From assembly GCA_037367405.1 (NCBI GenBank), contig JAZKJV010010529.1:248001-312000 (forward strand): 64,000 bases of DNA. The letters are read 5' to 3'. Origin of the DNA: Ottelia alismoides. Lineage: Eukaryota > Streptophyta > Magnoliopsida > Alismatales > Hydrocharitaceae. Positions 1 through 12,696 of the stretch are shown in pieces. The translations under genes were made by a program, and so were the position numbers. The notes beneath the pieces were generated by a model. The model saw nothing but the letters and a program-made list of their open reading frames with translations. It was not told where the DNA came from and ran no database searches. Positions within the stretch are counted from its first letter, which is position 1. The number at the start of each line of letters is the position of its first letter.

Positions 1-539
1 CAAAAAATGTGTGTCGTTTCTTACCTTTCTTTTTATAAAAAAACTTTTGAAAAATAAAAAAAAGCAAAAACCTTTTTCTAAAAAAATCTTCCTTCTTTCC
101 TTTCTTTCTCAAAAACAAAATCAAAATCACAAAAGACCTAACTAACGTGTTGCTTTATTTCCTAACACATTCATATTCACATAAGAGTAGAGAAGTTTAA
201 GAACACTTGGTTTATGAGGTCTTGAGATTTTGAGTTAACTTGCCTTAATCATTAGGATCTTTGACTTAATTATTCACATTTAGCTAATTTGAAAGATTTG
301 TGTGCTATATTGCACGCTTAGTCTCTACCTTGAGAATATGATCAACAACTCACATACACCACTACAGTTGTGATAAGATGAGTTCAAATATATCTCGAGG
401 AACTGGGTTGAGGGATTTGAGTTTGGACCTGATTCTATGATGCTCGAGGATGGGATAAAATCAATGAAGGCTTCATGAAACCAGAGTGTCAGAACCTTTA
501 GTCGATATGAGAACATGGTTCTTATACTATCTCTTGATA
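1..539 (-). other. Unassigned region beyond LTR B, probably retroelement internal DNA
   Basis: This lies past the 3' side of the minus-strand LTR B. Read on the minus strand it would be the start of the internal region of that element, but I found no primer binding site of the tRNA-Asp or tRNA-Met type at the expected place. Only short open frames occur and none resembles a known protein. The assignment rests on position alone. Confidence 0.3.
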
Positions 540-769
540 TTGACCTATGTGACAAGGTCTGATGAATCTAAATAATTCTTGGTTAGTATGCACCAACTCT
601 TGGTAAAAGTAGTGGAACTAGACAAAAGGAAAAGAAAAAAAGAAATGTTAAAAGAAAGTAAGCATGTGTAGAGGTCGAACACGGGTAGCAAATAGGATGA
701 GGAGGCATGAATGCACAAAAATTTTGTCTTGTATCTCTTGTCCATTTTATTGTTTTTATAGGATTTTCA

Positions 770-880
770 TTATATATATATATATATTGGTTTTATAGTT
801 TGTATTTTCTTTTTATATTTTCAATTTTTGTATTATCTTTTTAATTTAAATATAAGATATATATATATATATATATATAT
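770..880. repeat. Two (TA)n microsatellites
   Basis: Alternating TA runs at about 768-787 and 857-880 within the AT-rich end of LTR B. A similar run is at 3893-3912. Confidence 0.9.
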
Positions 881-2994
881 GTAGGTATAAATGAATATGT
901 ATAAATACAATATAAGGTATATAAAAATACTATATATATAAATATGTAAAAATCTATAAATATATTAAATATAATGTTTTGTGATTTTTTTATTTTTTTA
1001 AAATTTTTGTTATTTCTCTGGATTTTTTTTCTTATTTTTATGTATTTTTCAAGTCAAAAATATCCCTACATATGGGATTAATACATAATCCAAAAATAAT
1101 TTGAGTTTTAAAAATAATAAATAGGCCTAAAATTACCCAAATGAATGTTTAATACATAAATAATAACCTATAGATAATTATAAAATAGAAAAACATATTT
1201 TTGGTATTTTGTAGAATTTTATATGTTTTGTTGGATTTTGTAGCTTTATGATTTTTATCATTTTCTTTTATTATTTTTAGGGCATTTTGTTTTCTGGACT
1301 CAATAAATATCAAAATATTATATATATATATTGTAAAATTTCAAAAAGTTTTTGTATTTTTTTGGAATTTTATATATAAATAAGGATTATTTTGGCTCCT
1401 TTTCATTTTACTAAATAGATAAAATGCAAAAAATATAAACTAAAGGTAAAAGCGTGAAATTTCAAGGTATGAGGCATTAATCCCTTTTTTTGTCTTTTTA
1501 GGTGCAATGTATGTATTTTTAATAATCAGATAAAATGCAAAAAAATACATGTTTTGATAGGGGCATTATTGCAAATAAAATATACGGGGCTCTGTGCAAA
1601 AATGCCAAAAATATACAATGAAATTAAAAAATTATTGCACTATTTTACAAATACAAAACTTGCCAAGGCATCTGTGCAATTTCACCAACACATGGGACAA
1701 CACGTGACTCGTACTGGGATGGACCAAAATGCAATTACAAGAAAGTTCAGGGGCCTCTCCACAATTTTCAAAAAAATATACAACATGAATTTCTTTTTTA
1801 TTGGACTTTTAATAAATAAAAAATATTTAGGGGCATCCCTGCAATTTTTCCACCTCACCTGGGAAAGCACATGAGGTGATGTAGTCTAGACCCAATAGTA
1901 ATATGAAATAAATACAGGGGCTTGAGTGTAAAATATCCACTTATTTATAACCTTCACTCTTATTTATAATATTAGTGAATAAATACAAAAAAGGCGATGA
2001 TATATATGCAAATTACGCCATATATGTGCATCGACGGACGGTCTAAATCATCTCCACATGTCGCTTCCTCATGTGGCGATAACAGTTCGTCTTCTACGGC
2101 CTGGATCAGATCAGCAGAGAAGATATGACGGTTTGGACCCAGCTCGATTTGATGATTGTGGTTCCATCTGGAGCAGAGGATCTTGATTGGACGACCGAGG
2201 AAGGGGTTGGATGAACAGGGAAGAAGGTCACCTGGAGCGACCTTCGTTCTGATCTTGCGGGCCTTCTCCGACCACCACTTCCTCCGTCGAGGGGATCTAC
2301 ATGTTCTTGACGATCTTCTGCGTCTGATGATGGCTTCAATCAAGCACCTGGAGCTCAGTTGGCTACGAACCAGCTCGAGGAAGTTCAAAGCTCCAGGTGC
2401 CTCGATTCTTCGGTAAAATCAACCCAACATGGGTCCTTTGGCCCCTTCTGACCTGCAGAAGATACACATGCAAGTAAAGCGAGCTCCGAGGGGCCTTATT
2501 GGTCGAAAATGGGGGGAAAAAGAAGGGGACGGTGGTCTCCAGCGATGGGTGAAGGATGGAGAGCTAGAGTCGATCTGAGGGGGATCAGGTTGTAAAGGGG
2601 TGCCTGGGATGTAGGGAAATGGATGAGAAAGAGAGTGAGGTGGTTTGCAGTATTGGAGAATAGTTAGTTAAACTGTGGAGACGTTCGCCGGAGCAGAGCT
2701 CCAACGAACTACGAATTTGCTAGCCTAGGGTAATTATCTAATTAAATAATGAAATAAAAAGCATAAAAACGATACTAGAAGCTACATGTACCTACGAAAT
2801 ATGAAATAGCGCAGCTCAAACCTACTAGAGAAGGCAAGGAGCAGGACCACCGACGTGGTGACAATGGGTGCACCTCCATCATCCATCAGCCCACGTAAAC
2901 CCTCCATGAGAACTCCATATGTCACATGGAGTCACGCTAGACTGAAGATGGAGACTTTAGGATTCAAGGGATGAAGAATAAGGCAGAGGTACTT

Positions 2995-3001
2995 ATTTAT
3001 A
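2995..3001 (-). promoter_or_regulatory. TATA box of LTR B (minus copy)
   Basis: On the minus strand TATAAAT lies about 220 bp downstream of the conserved CCAAT/palindrome module near 3220-3255, the same arrangement as in the plus copy (TATA at 36945). The start of transcription would fall about 30 bp further down on the minus strand. This is a motif call, with no expression evidence. Confidence 0.5.
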
Positions 3002-4585
3002 CACAAGTAAATGCACTTTTATTGACGGTCGATGTCAACGAATCGACGATATGTACAAAGGCTCTAGGATCTCGACGAGATTCTAGGATGATCAGAGAGT
3101 ATATTTCATGAAGGGATCAGGGATAGATGATGGATGGCTCATGTGGGGAAAAGGCAAGAAATTGTAGGGACATGCCCACGTCAATCTTGAACAGAGAGGG
3201 GAGTTGACATGGGTGAACTCCTGACCTAATGTGATTGGTCCACGTCAGGTCACTACAGGAAAAAATAGTAATTTTATTTAAAGAATAATTATTTAAAAAT
3301 AGTAAATGATTTTATAAATTTTTGTGTATAAAATGGAAAATTTTTATTATTTTATGTAGTATTTTATAATGATTTATATTTTTGGCTTTACTGATTAGTA
3401 GTTATTATTTATTAATGTATTTCTAGGTATGTTCATCTATGTTTTATACATTTTTATTTTTATTTTGTATATTTTATCTTATTATTTTGTTCTTATATTT
3501 TATATATTTATAACTTATTTTTGTGAGCACAAATATATTTTTATTTTATTTTTATGATGTAATTTGTACACTTTAATAAATAAGTATATTATGTAGGTAT
3601 ATTCCTAGCTATTTTACCTATGTACTATTTGCATCTTTTTATTTTAGTGTATTTTATTGAGTTTTATTTTAGTTTTATAAATTTTAATGGAACATGAATT
3701 ATATTTACAATATTATAAAAATATGAATAAATAAAGAAATGAAAGAATAAGTTCCCCTTTTATTTATATACAAGCATAAAAATATGTATTCCATCTATGT
3801 TTTCACAAAGATTTATTTTATTTTGCATTTTTCTTTCAGTTTTATTCTAATTTTAATATATAAGTATGTTATAAATAATATTTACAAAATTATATATATA
3901 TATATATATATATTTCTAAAAAAATAAGGGATTGATGAAATGAATATTTTAATTGGTAGAATGTATAATAGGGGTAAAAACCTAACTTTCACGTAATAAC
4001 TCCAAAAATATAAAACCACCACCATTAAATAGCTCGTGAAAAGTTATACAAAATTAGAGGTGTTTTTAATATGTTTTCAGTTTTTATTTGAAAGATATGA
4101 GTCATTAAAGTTTGGTTTTTGGCTTTTTATTTAGTGTATAGAATGCACATTGTGTACTATTTTTGTTCAAACTCAATATTGTATTTTTATTTACATTATT
4201 ATCTACAAAATTTATGTACACAGTTTCTTTATTTGAAGAATAAATAATGAATACAAAATAGGTCTCAAAAATACATAAATAATGAATGAATAAATGAGAT
4301 TTTTATTCCATTTTTGGCCCTTATCTCCCCTACTTATTCCTGGTCGACGAACTCCATTCTGGGCATGGTCTTAGGGTTTAGGGTTATAAAATATTTGCAG
4401 TATTTTTATTCCTTTTTCTTTTCATATCTTTATTCTATAATTTTGGTATTAAAAATAATATTAATTACGCAATAAATCTAATAAAATGATGGATGTTATT
4501 TTGTACAAATTAATGCCATTTACATGCATTAGCAAGGATTTTTATGTCCAAAATGATAGAATAATGGTGATGAAATGGAGATTCA

Positions 4586-5029
4586 ACAGGAACTCGAGTG
4601 GATCCTTGTTCCAATGAGAGAGTGAGAGAGAAGAAATGACACAATGTTATGCCCTCCATTAACCGGCCTTCCATCTACACTTGTAGGTCTGAGACGGGGG
4701 ATGGGATGAAAGAAATGGTTTATTCCATAGTGTGAGGATATGAGAGTCTCTTGGACTGGAATCTTGGGTGAAGTTGCAACTTTATTCTTGCAACTGCAAT
4801 CCACACTGAATGTCATATCCCTATTATATATGTATACAGAGAGAGTCTGATGATTAGGAAAATTGGATATCCTTTCACTAGAGCTTGGTTGAGCTTAGAA
4901 TTTTGAGATATCAAAAACTGAGAGTTCTTTAACAGATCAAGTCATGTATTCACATGCAAATTCAGGGGTAATCCAACTTATTCATTCTTTATTTGCTCGA
5001 GGACTAGCCAAGTTTAACTATATGAGGAG
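4586..5029 (+). mobile_element. 3' end of a gypsy internal region with a degraded polypurine tract
   Basis: The stretch ends with TTTGCTCGAGGACTAGCC followed by a TTTAACTATATGAGGAG tract. This parallels the region before the LTR at 41150-41186 (TTTGCTCAGGAACGAGCG then TTTAAGTATATGAAG) and the one before 61522 (GGGACTAGCAAA then GTATAGGGGGG). It therefore looks like the last part of an internal region with its PPT, on the plus strand, leading into LTR F at about 5030. It is non-coding. It abuts the inverted LTR B directly at 4585/4586, so one element has inserted into or rearranged with the other. Confidence 0.6.
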
Positions 5030-6150
5030 TAGAATACACGATTCATCATCTCAATATATTGATCTTTGAAAAATCCTAGAGTAAAATCTCAAATAAATGT
5101 CCATAAAATCAATAAATTAATAAAATGAATCTTTGAAATAAAATAAACTAATTATTATATATTAAACTATACAAAATAAATTAATAAGAAAAAGCCCTAA
5201 TATAAAGGAGTTTGTCACCTGTAAATAGCCTATACTTCATGTATTTCTAATAATTTCATTTAAAGTCCTCTTTGGCAAATTCTTTCTATGACTTTTTTAT
5301 ACAAATGTATATAAAAATACAAAAATATAAAATAAATTTCACCGAAATAAATACTCCTGGATCCTAAAGAGAAAAAGCCGTAAAGTTCAACTTCTCTGTC
5401 GAATTCCTGCTCTATATGGACTTCAAATTCACCAAATTCACTTTTACAGTTTAAGTTAGAAAATTATCTATCCAACTAAAGTAGTTTCATTAAAATGAGA
5501 GCTCGTTTGCAAAAATTGAGTTGTGGTACCTCGTTGTATATTGTACAAAATGCAATAAATGTGGCTTTAATTTTTTCTTGAGCAAATCTAACCTTTTTTA
5601 TTTATTTTCTCTAGTAACTTTTTTATTGTATATTTTAATAAATGACATAATTTAAAAAGTCTCAAAAAATGTTTATTATTGAAAATAAGGTAAAGTGACT
5701 TTGTATGTAATGTAGATATGTTTCTTTTCTCTTTTTTATTTACGTTCTTAAATTACTAAAAATACAAAAAAATCATTTTTTATATTTTATTTTATTTATA
5801 GAGATTTTATTTTTATTATGTAAATATATTTTATTAAAAATACAGAAAAAATAAAATTAGAAAGGTAAAAAATGTGCATAATGTTTGTTTTATTTGTGGC
5901 CTTACTTTTGTAAATTGTCCACACTCTCTTCTATTTATTTTATTTTATTTTAATAGCATAATTTATTTTATTTCATTTTCATTCTCTACAATAACTCCCA
6001 TTTTCATCCATTAACCACCAAGTCTTCATCTAAACTCCCATTCAATTCCACCACTTCGTCTAGCCTCTCATTCAACTCGACCATTCTACCATCTTTTCTA
6101 ACCATCAGTTTGTTCTCTTTTTATACATATGGTAGACTGCTGATATGCCC
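5030..6150 (+). mobile_element. Partial gypsy LTR (family F), 5' part
   Basis: It starts right after the PPT-like tract with a sequence resembling the X-type LTR start (…GATTCATCATC compared with GTGATTCATCATAG at 41198). The rest is AT-rich with a C/T-rich segment at 5990-6110. No coding potential is seen. The right end is not defined; the sequence passes into the inverted LTR C somewhere between about 6.1 and 6.25 kb. Confidence 0.45.
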
Positions 6151-6515
6151 TTTTAATTTGAATGTGATGTCATGATTTTTTGTAGTCAGGAAATCATGAT
6201 CGATCAAAAATTACAACACGAATTGATGAATCGATGATTAATGAATGCACGGTTTGATGTATTTGTAATCTGGCCAAGCCTCGAGTCGACTTAAGGAGGC
6301 AAAGGAACAACTTTGGATCAACTTAAATGAATTAGCTCATAGTTTTCCACGAGAATGTTTTTTGTATTTTTTATGCGATAAAAGTACAAATACAAAAATG
6401 CGATGACTTAGGGTACTAAGGAAGCATGCCACTTAACTAAAATGATTTTAATACTAAATTAATCCAAATTAGCCAAGTTATATTTTTCCTATAAATCTAA
6501 TCCAATGATGAATGC

Positions 6516-8976
6516 AAAATGTGTTTTTTTTGGAATTTTTGAATTTAAGATGCGCAAATGAAAAATGCAACTTTTTGCAATTTTTATGCAATTTTTCAGA
6601 CAAACAGTATGCAAAAATTATGAAATTTTTAGTGGAAGATAAATATGATGAAATGAAAACAAAATAATTTTTTTAGAATTTTCTGTCACATTAAGATTTT
6701 TTAATGGAAATAGAGTGACTACGGGTATTTAATTCCTAATAAATCCACGAAATAATTTTTCCAGAATAAAATTATCTAAAATAGATATTTTAATTTGCAA
6801 TCCATAAGACTTGAAATTTTTCAAAAATGATAATTGTGAATTTAATTAAATATCTATTACTGAAATCACTAAAAAATTTATTTTATGAAAAAGACAACTT
6901 CGATTTACATGAAATTTGGTTAGTAATTAAAAAGCACGTAGAGGCATCATCTGAATTTTTTATACAATTTTTGTTTTAACAAATAAGTATGTGTGAATTT
7001 CATAGTATAAATGGGTAAAATATCATTGAATTTCAAACTATAATTTCTAATACATTACCTAGTGCTCACAAAAATCCAAATAAATAGAAAACTGATTGGG
7101 AATTCTACACTTTACAACATGCAATTTTTGTATAAAAATTTATGCAAAATAGATGTCCAAATTAGAGCATAAATGTAGTGGTGTCTTTGCAACACATAAA
7201 TGGAACTCAACAGACAAATTATTCCTAAGGGCATTTTCGAAAATAAAAAAGAACATATGAGGAATAAAATGCAAATTGCATAAATAAAATAATAAAATAA
7301 CCTTCTTTATGATTCCTCTCACGGGATCCAAGAAATGTTGTGAGGGAGGGATGAAGGATGGCCCAGGGTGGCCTCGCATGTGGGTCGTGGGAGGTGGCTG
7401 AGGAGCGAGCGAGGCAAAGGTGCTCTGGGCAACGCGAGTAGCGACGGAGGGAGTCAACGAGGTGGGCGCCCAGCCGGAGCCCGCGGTCGTGCGCGACATG
7501 AAGGGGGAGGGAAGATGGGGTGATTGTGCACAGGAGGGTGACACTGGAGTCAAGGGGCAGGCAACTGCAGCTGGGTTGGTTGCCCATAGGGCCATACACG
7601 GTTCCGAGGTTCACGCAGGAGTCGCGGTGTGGGGCTGGTGTCGCGGGCGACGCGCGACTGAGGGGAAAGTCGCATGGGACACATGGCTGGCGATGGAGGT
7701 TGCTCTAGCGCGCACGTCTGGGCGACGCGTCCGTACACGGTGAAGGACAGTTGTGTTAGTCTACTAGAAGGCTGGAGGGCGGCTAGAATGACAATGATAG
7801 CGGCTGGGAGTTGCTAACTGCAGTTGGGTGCATGGCGATATAGAGGCCGTGCGTGTTGAGGCGCACAACAAGGGGCTGGAGGCTTGTCTTTTTTAAATCT
7901 ATTTTTGTATTTTTTGTAATTTTTTAGCATTAAAAAATGTAGAGATAAAATGATGTGGTATGTGTGTGTTGTACAATAATAATGGTTGTGACGATGAAAT
8001 AAAATGAGGATGATGAATGATGGTGGTGAATGATAAATGTGTTGATTGCAGTGTGTTGATTGATGGTGATGAAAATAAGGTGAGGAAATGATCAAATATG
8101 ATTATAGAATAAAAACGAAAAATGTTAGACAAAAAAATAAAGGAAAGGGAGAGGGATAACTTAACTATAATTTTGCCAGAGGGTAGAGTTGCGGTGCACA
8201 GCTCCCATTGTGGCCTCAATCAGCTTGACGAAAAGATGATAAGCTAGGAAATCCCCTTGTGGAGTGATGCTACACGAATAAGGCTCGTGAATCTTGCCAA
8301 TATTCAAAGATGGTTGGATCCCGTCGTCGCTCTATAGAATAAGGTTGTCGTTTTCACCATGACCTACTTGGAGCTGGATTTCTTCTCACGAAATTGGCAG
8401 ATGAAAAATGATGGAGGGGAAGAGAATAGAAAGGAGGAGGAGGGAGTTAGAAAATAAGTGGAGAAAGTGGAGACTTGGAGTAGGAACAAGTAAAGTAAAG
8501 AAGAAGTAAAAGGAAAAAAATTAAATAAATTAATAAATAAAATAAGTAGGCTAATAAAATAATGAAGAGAAAATAAAGGTAGAAGAAAAATATTAGGAAA
8601 TGAAATAAATAAAAATAAATAACTAAATAAAAAAAATAATAATAATAATAATAAAAATCTTAAAATAATTAAAAATTGGATGATGCATGCCATCTCTAGG
8701 AGTTGCCACATGTCGCTCCCAGAAAATTCAAAAATTAAATGTAAGGAAAAATAAAAAAGTAATAACAAAAGGGGCTAAATCAAAAAGTGGTTAACATGAA
8801 ATTTGCGCATCTCGACGAGATCTACAACTTCCGTAAAGGGCCAAAAATCAAAGGAAGTCATATGTACATAATGTATTTTTTGGTGGTATCTTATAGATAT
8901 AAAACACCATATATTTTATCTTTTGCATTTTTTTATTTTAAAATCAAATTAAAGTTAAAGAAAATATGAAAGGAAT
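6516..8976. repeat. Direct tandem repeat inside LTR C, copy 1
   Basis: This segment of 2461 bp is repeated directly at 8977-11402. Shared landmarks include the GGAATTTTTG…TTTAAGATGC start, the block around CCAAATTAGAGCATAAAT (7157 and 9632), the GC-rich island, the ATGATGGTGGTGAATGATAAATG block, the CTAGGAAATCCCCTTG block and the end TTAAAGAAAATATGAAAGGAAT. The copies have clearly diverged by point changes and small indels, so the duplication is old. Confidence 0.85.
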
Positions 8977-11402
8977 GGAAAATGTATTTTTCGGAATTTT
9001 TGGATTTAAGATGCACAAATGAAAAAATGCAAACTTTTGGGGGGATGTTTATGCAATTTTTCGTGCAAAAAGAATGCAAAAATTATGAATTTTTTACTGG
9101 AAGTTAAATATGATGAAATGAACCTACAATATTATTTTTGGAATTTTCTAACAATTTTAGTTTTTTTATGATTTTTTAATGGAAACAATGATTGTGAGTA
9201 TTTAATTCCTATTAAGTCCACAAAATATTTTATCGAGCACAAAAATTATCTCAAATAGTTATTTTAATTCCCAATCAAGGAGATTTGAAATTTGTTAAAA
9301 ATGATACTTGTAGTTTTAATTAAAAATCAATTACTGAGATCACTAAGAAATTTATTTTATACAAAATACAACTATGATTTAGATGAAATTTGGATATTAA
9401 TTGAAAAGCATGTAGAGGCATAATCTAAATTTTTTACACATTTTTTAGATCAATAAATAAGTATGTGTGAATTTCAGAGCATAAATGTGTAAAATATCAA
9501 TGAATTTCAAACTCTGATTTTTAATAAATTATCCACTTCTCACAAAAATAAAAATAAATATAAAACTGATAGATAATTCTACGTTCTACACCATGCAATT
9601 TTTTATAAAATAATGATGCAAAATATTTGTCCAAATTAGAGCATAAATACATTGGTGTCTTTGCAATACGGAAATGGAACTCAAAAAACAAATTATGCCT
9701 AAGGGAACTTTTGAAAATAAAAGAACATACATAGAATAAAATGCAAATTGCCCAAATAAAATAGTAAAAAATAACCTTCTTCGTGATTCCTTTCATCGGA
9801 TTCAAGAAATGTTACGAGGGAGGGATGGAGGATGGTCCTACGCGACCTTGCACATAGATCGTGGGAGGCGACTAAGGCATGGGCGAGGCGACGATGCCCT
9901 GGGCGGCACGAGCAGCGGCGGAGGGAGTCAGCGAGGTGGACGTTCAGCTGGAGCTTGCGGTCGTACGCGGCTTGAAGGGGAAGGGAAGATGGGGTGGATG
10001 CATACAAGAGGGGGGGCGGGCGAAGTCGGTTGGCCTAGCTGCGCACGATTGCGGGGTTCACGCAGGTGGTGTGGCATGGGGCTAGTGTCGTGGGACGCGT
10101 ACGACTGTGGGGAAGGTCGCATGTGGCACGTGTCTAGCGGAGGAGGCTGCTCTGGCACGTACATCTGGGAGGCATGTCCGTCCTTGATGAAGGACGATCG
10201 TGCAGGGCCGCTCGAATGCTGGAGGGTGGCTAGAACAACGATGATAGCGACTGGGAGCCGCTGCCTGCGACGGTGTGCAGGATGTGTGCGTAGAGGCGTA
10301 CAACAGGGGGCTGGAAGCTTGTCTTTTTTTAATTTTTTATGTAATTTTTTTAACATGAAAAAAAAACGTAGGGATGAAATGATGTGGTGTGTATGTGATG
10401 TATGATTATAATGGTTATGATGATGAAATAAAATGAGGAGGATGAATGATGGTGGTGAATGATAAATGAGGTGACTGTGGTGTGGTGATTGATGGTGATG
10501 AAAATAAAGTGAGGAAATGATCAAATATGATTATAGAACTAACGAGAAGAATGTTAGATAAAAAATGATACGGAAAAGGAGAGGGATAACTTACCTGTAA
10601 TTCACCAGAAGGCGGATCAAGGGTGCGCAACTCTTGTTGTGGCCTCAATTAGCTTGACAAAATGCTTAGAAGCTAGGAAATCCCCTTGTAGAGGGATGCT
10701 ATGCGAACAAGGCCCGTGGATCTCTCCAATAGCCGAAGATGGCTGGAACTCATCATCGCTCTATAGAATATGGTTGTCGCTGTCACCTCGACCTCTCTGG
10801 AGCTGGATTTCTTCTCATGAAATTGGTGGACGAAAAAAATGATGGAGGATAATAGAATAAAAAGGAGGAGGAGGGAATTAGAAAAGAAGTGGAGAAAGTG
10901 GAGGAAGTGGAGACGTAGAGGAGGGAACAAGTAAAGAAGAAGTAAAAGAAAGAAGGCAAAATAAAATAAATAAGTAGGCTACTAAATTAATGAAGACAAA
11001 TAAACGTAGAAAGAAAATATTAAAAAAAGAAAATAAATAAACAATTGTAAATAAATAATTAATTAAAATAAATAATAAGAATTAAATAAAAAATAAAATC
11101 CCCAAAAAATAAAAACCAGCTCCAGGAGCAGCAATGTGTCGCTCCTAGAAAATTCAAAAATTAAATGCAAAGAAATATAAAAAAGAAATAACAAAAGGGG
11201 TTACATAAAAAAGTGGTCAACATAAAAGTTGCGCGTCTCGACGAGATCTACAACTTCAGTGAAGTACTGAAAATCAAAGGAAGTCATCTGTACAAAAAAG
11301 TAGTTTTTGTGGTATCTTATAGATGAAAAATATCATATTTTTATCTTTTGCATTTTTGTCATTTTTAAATAAAAATAAAGTTAAAGAAAATATGAAAGGA
11401 AT
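8977..11402. repeat. Direct tandem repeat inside LTR C, copy 2
   Basis: Second copy of the repeat that starts at 6516, joined head to tail without spacer: copy 1 ends with TATGAAAGGAAT just before GGAAAATG, and copy 2 ends with the same TATGAAAGGAAT at 11402. The GC-rich island is at 9.8-10.3 kb here. Long open frames in this island on both strands differ from those in copy 1 and are explained by base composition. Confidence 0.85.
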
Positions 11403-11973
11403 ATTTACAACTTACTCTAAATTTGTCAGATTTTTATAATTCAGAAAATAAAAAGATAAAAAGAAGGGTATTTTGGTTAATATGTACAATATACAATTCA
11501 GACCCAAAACTCAAGTTTCACACACAATTTCCGATTTTTATGAAATTAATCTTGTTTTGAATGTATTTGAATGTATATTACATTAAAAGTGAGTAGACCT
11601 AAATGGGATATTGTATGAGAGAGATATGCACATTTCATGGTTTTGATCTGAAACTTGGATTTGGGTTTTATTGGACAATTTTACAAGTTAGATTTTTTTT
11701 CTTTATTAGTGTTAGTAATACATACACTATAAAGTTGATTTTATTAGATTTTGAGTGAGTATAAAATATATACAAATATGTGAGTTTAGCTAATATACAT
11801 GTGAATTGTACAAGTAAATTTGGCTCCTTACTTAATGCAAATATGATTGCTGAAATGCAAATATTATTTACACATGTATGAATGCTAATTATGCATTATA
11901 AATGAAAATATGCAACTAATTACTCAGGAACAGAGCTCTATTTTCATCTTTGGAGTGATGAATCACATATTCA

Positions 11974-12123
11974 ACAACATCTCATTCTTCTCATTTTTGC
12001 CTTTGATCCACCTATATGCGAGGAGAATTGAGAGCTCTGGTCAATCGTCTTGGTGACAACGAACAACGAAGTAGAGTGACGACTGCATCCTCTCTAGTGA
12101 GATCCGTTGGCATTCTGTCCAAC
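11974..12123 (-). other. Short segment between LTR C and the copia LTR
   Basis: On the minus strand this lies just upstream of the LTR C start and would be the 3' end of its internal region, but no clear polypurine tract is visible. On the other side it borders the end of the copia 3' LTR at 12124. The bases next to the copia LTR (CCAAC, 12119-12123) could be a target-site duplication, but the other copia end is truncated so this cannot be tested here. Confidence 0.35.
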
Positions 12124-12628
12124 TGAAGGATTATTTAAGAATCATCAAGTGCATAGATGCATGTGAATCATTTCGTTTACGATCGAGAGCGACTAGTTGC
12201 ACTAGTTGCTTGATGCAACATAATTTAAAATTTTTAAATCGATGAAACCACATGATCCAAGAACACTTCTTTGATCATTTCATCTAACCACATAATTGGG
12301 AAAGTAATACCTCTTGTAGCATGGTTGCAATCAAGTCTCTAAGACAAGAGACCTCCTGTCTTAAGTCGAATACATCAGAGGAGACGCTTGCGAGAATGGG
12401 GACTAGTCGCGTACTTCTCGTAATCCTAGTTGGTGATCCAAGCAATCTCTTTATCATGTATCAAGAGATCAAACACCTTCTTCATGCGCAAGAAGCACCG
12501 AAGAAGACAGAGATCCAAGAGTTGTTGAATCGACAACATAACGATGATGTAATGGAGAAGAGAACCTTATATCTATGAGAAGAATGGGCGTCCACTCTTG
12601 TATAGGGAGAAGGGTTGGCATTAGAAAT

Positions 12629-12646
12629 GAGAGAGAGAGAGAGAGA
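12629..12646. repeat. (GA)n microsatellite in copia 3' LTR
   Basis: About nine GA dinucleotides. The homologous site in the 5' LTR (20814-20874) is much longer and has gained a TA tract. Confidence 0.9.
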
Positions 12647-12689
12647 CTTTATCAATATCGTGTCAACGAAGAGCAAGAGATGCCTCTTA

Positions 12690-12696
12690 TTTTATA
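12690..12696 (-). promoter_or_regulatory. TATA box of copia 3' LTR
   Basis: On the minus strand CCTATAAAATAAGAGGCATC is conserved with the other LTR copy (20917-20926, CCTATAAAAG). A CT-rich tract follows within about 40-60 bp, in what would be the leader of the transcript. Motif-based call. Confidence 0.55.

Larger units (their letters stand above)
540..4585 (-). mobile_element. Long LTR of a Ty3/gypsy-type element (family B), minus orientation
   Basis: Read on the minus strand, the LTR starts at 4585 with TGAATCTCC and runs to roughly 540-640. It matches the plus-strand region 35367 to ~39400 along its length: the LTR start, the stretch near 4320-4350 against 35580-35640, the U3 palindrome near 3220-3255 against 36691-36723, the AT-rich block, and the late motif near 640-760 against 39230-39310. 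It is non-coding. Short frames in its GC-richer part (1970-2420) are not conserved as proteins. The left boundary is uncertain because no PBS was recognised. It could be a solo LTR or half of an element cut by the window edge. Confidence 0.7.
6180..11973 (-). mobile_element. Long gypsy-type LTR (family C), minus orientation, enlarged by an internal duplication
   Basis: On the minus strand the LTR starts at 11973 with TGAATATGTGATTCATCA. Its first ~380 bp (11973 down to ~11590) match, in inverted orientation, the X-type LTR start in the array at 41187-41562, including shared blocks around GTATTACTAACACTAATAAAG and TAACTTGTAAAATTG. The far end is near 6.2 kb and resembles 22.3-22.85 kb in inverse orientation. 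Without the 2.4 kb duplication the LTR would be about 3.3 kb, in line with the Y LTR (3.2 kb). The GC-rich islands at 7.3-7.9 and 9.8-10.3 kb lie inside it. No protein was recognised. Confidence 0.6.

Noticed and set aside
4371..4385. Telomere-like TTAGGGTTTAGGGTT
   Set aside because: Only two units and inside LTR B; too short for an interstitial telomere block.
9809..10524. Two 198-codon frames on opposite strands in the GC-rich island of LTR C
   Set aside because: The frames overlap on both strands, are not kept in the duplicate island at 7.3-8.2 kb and are low-complexity; stop-poor GC-rich DNA explains them.
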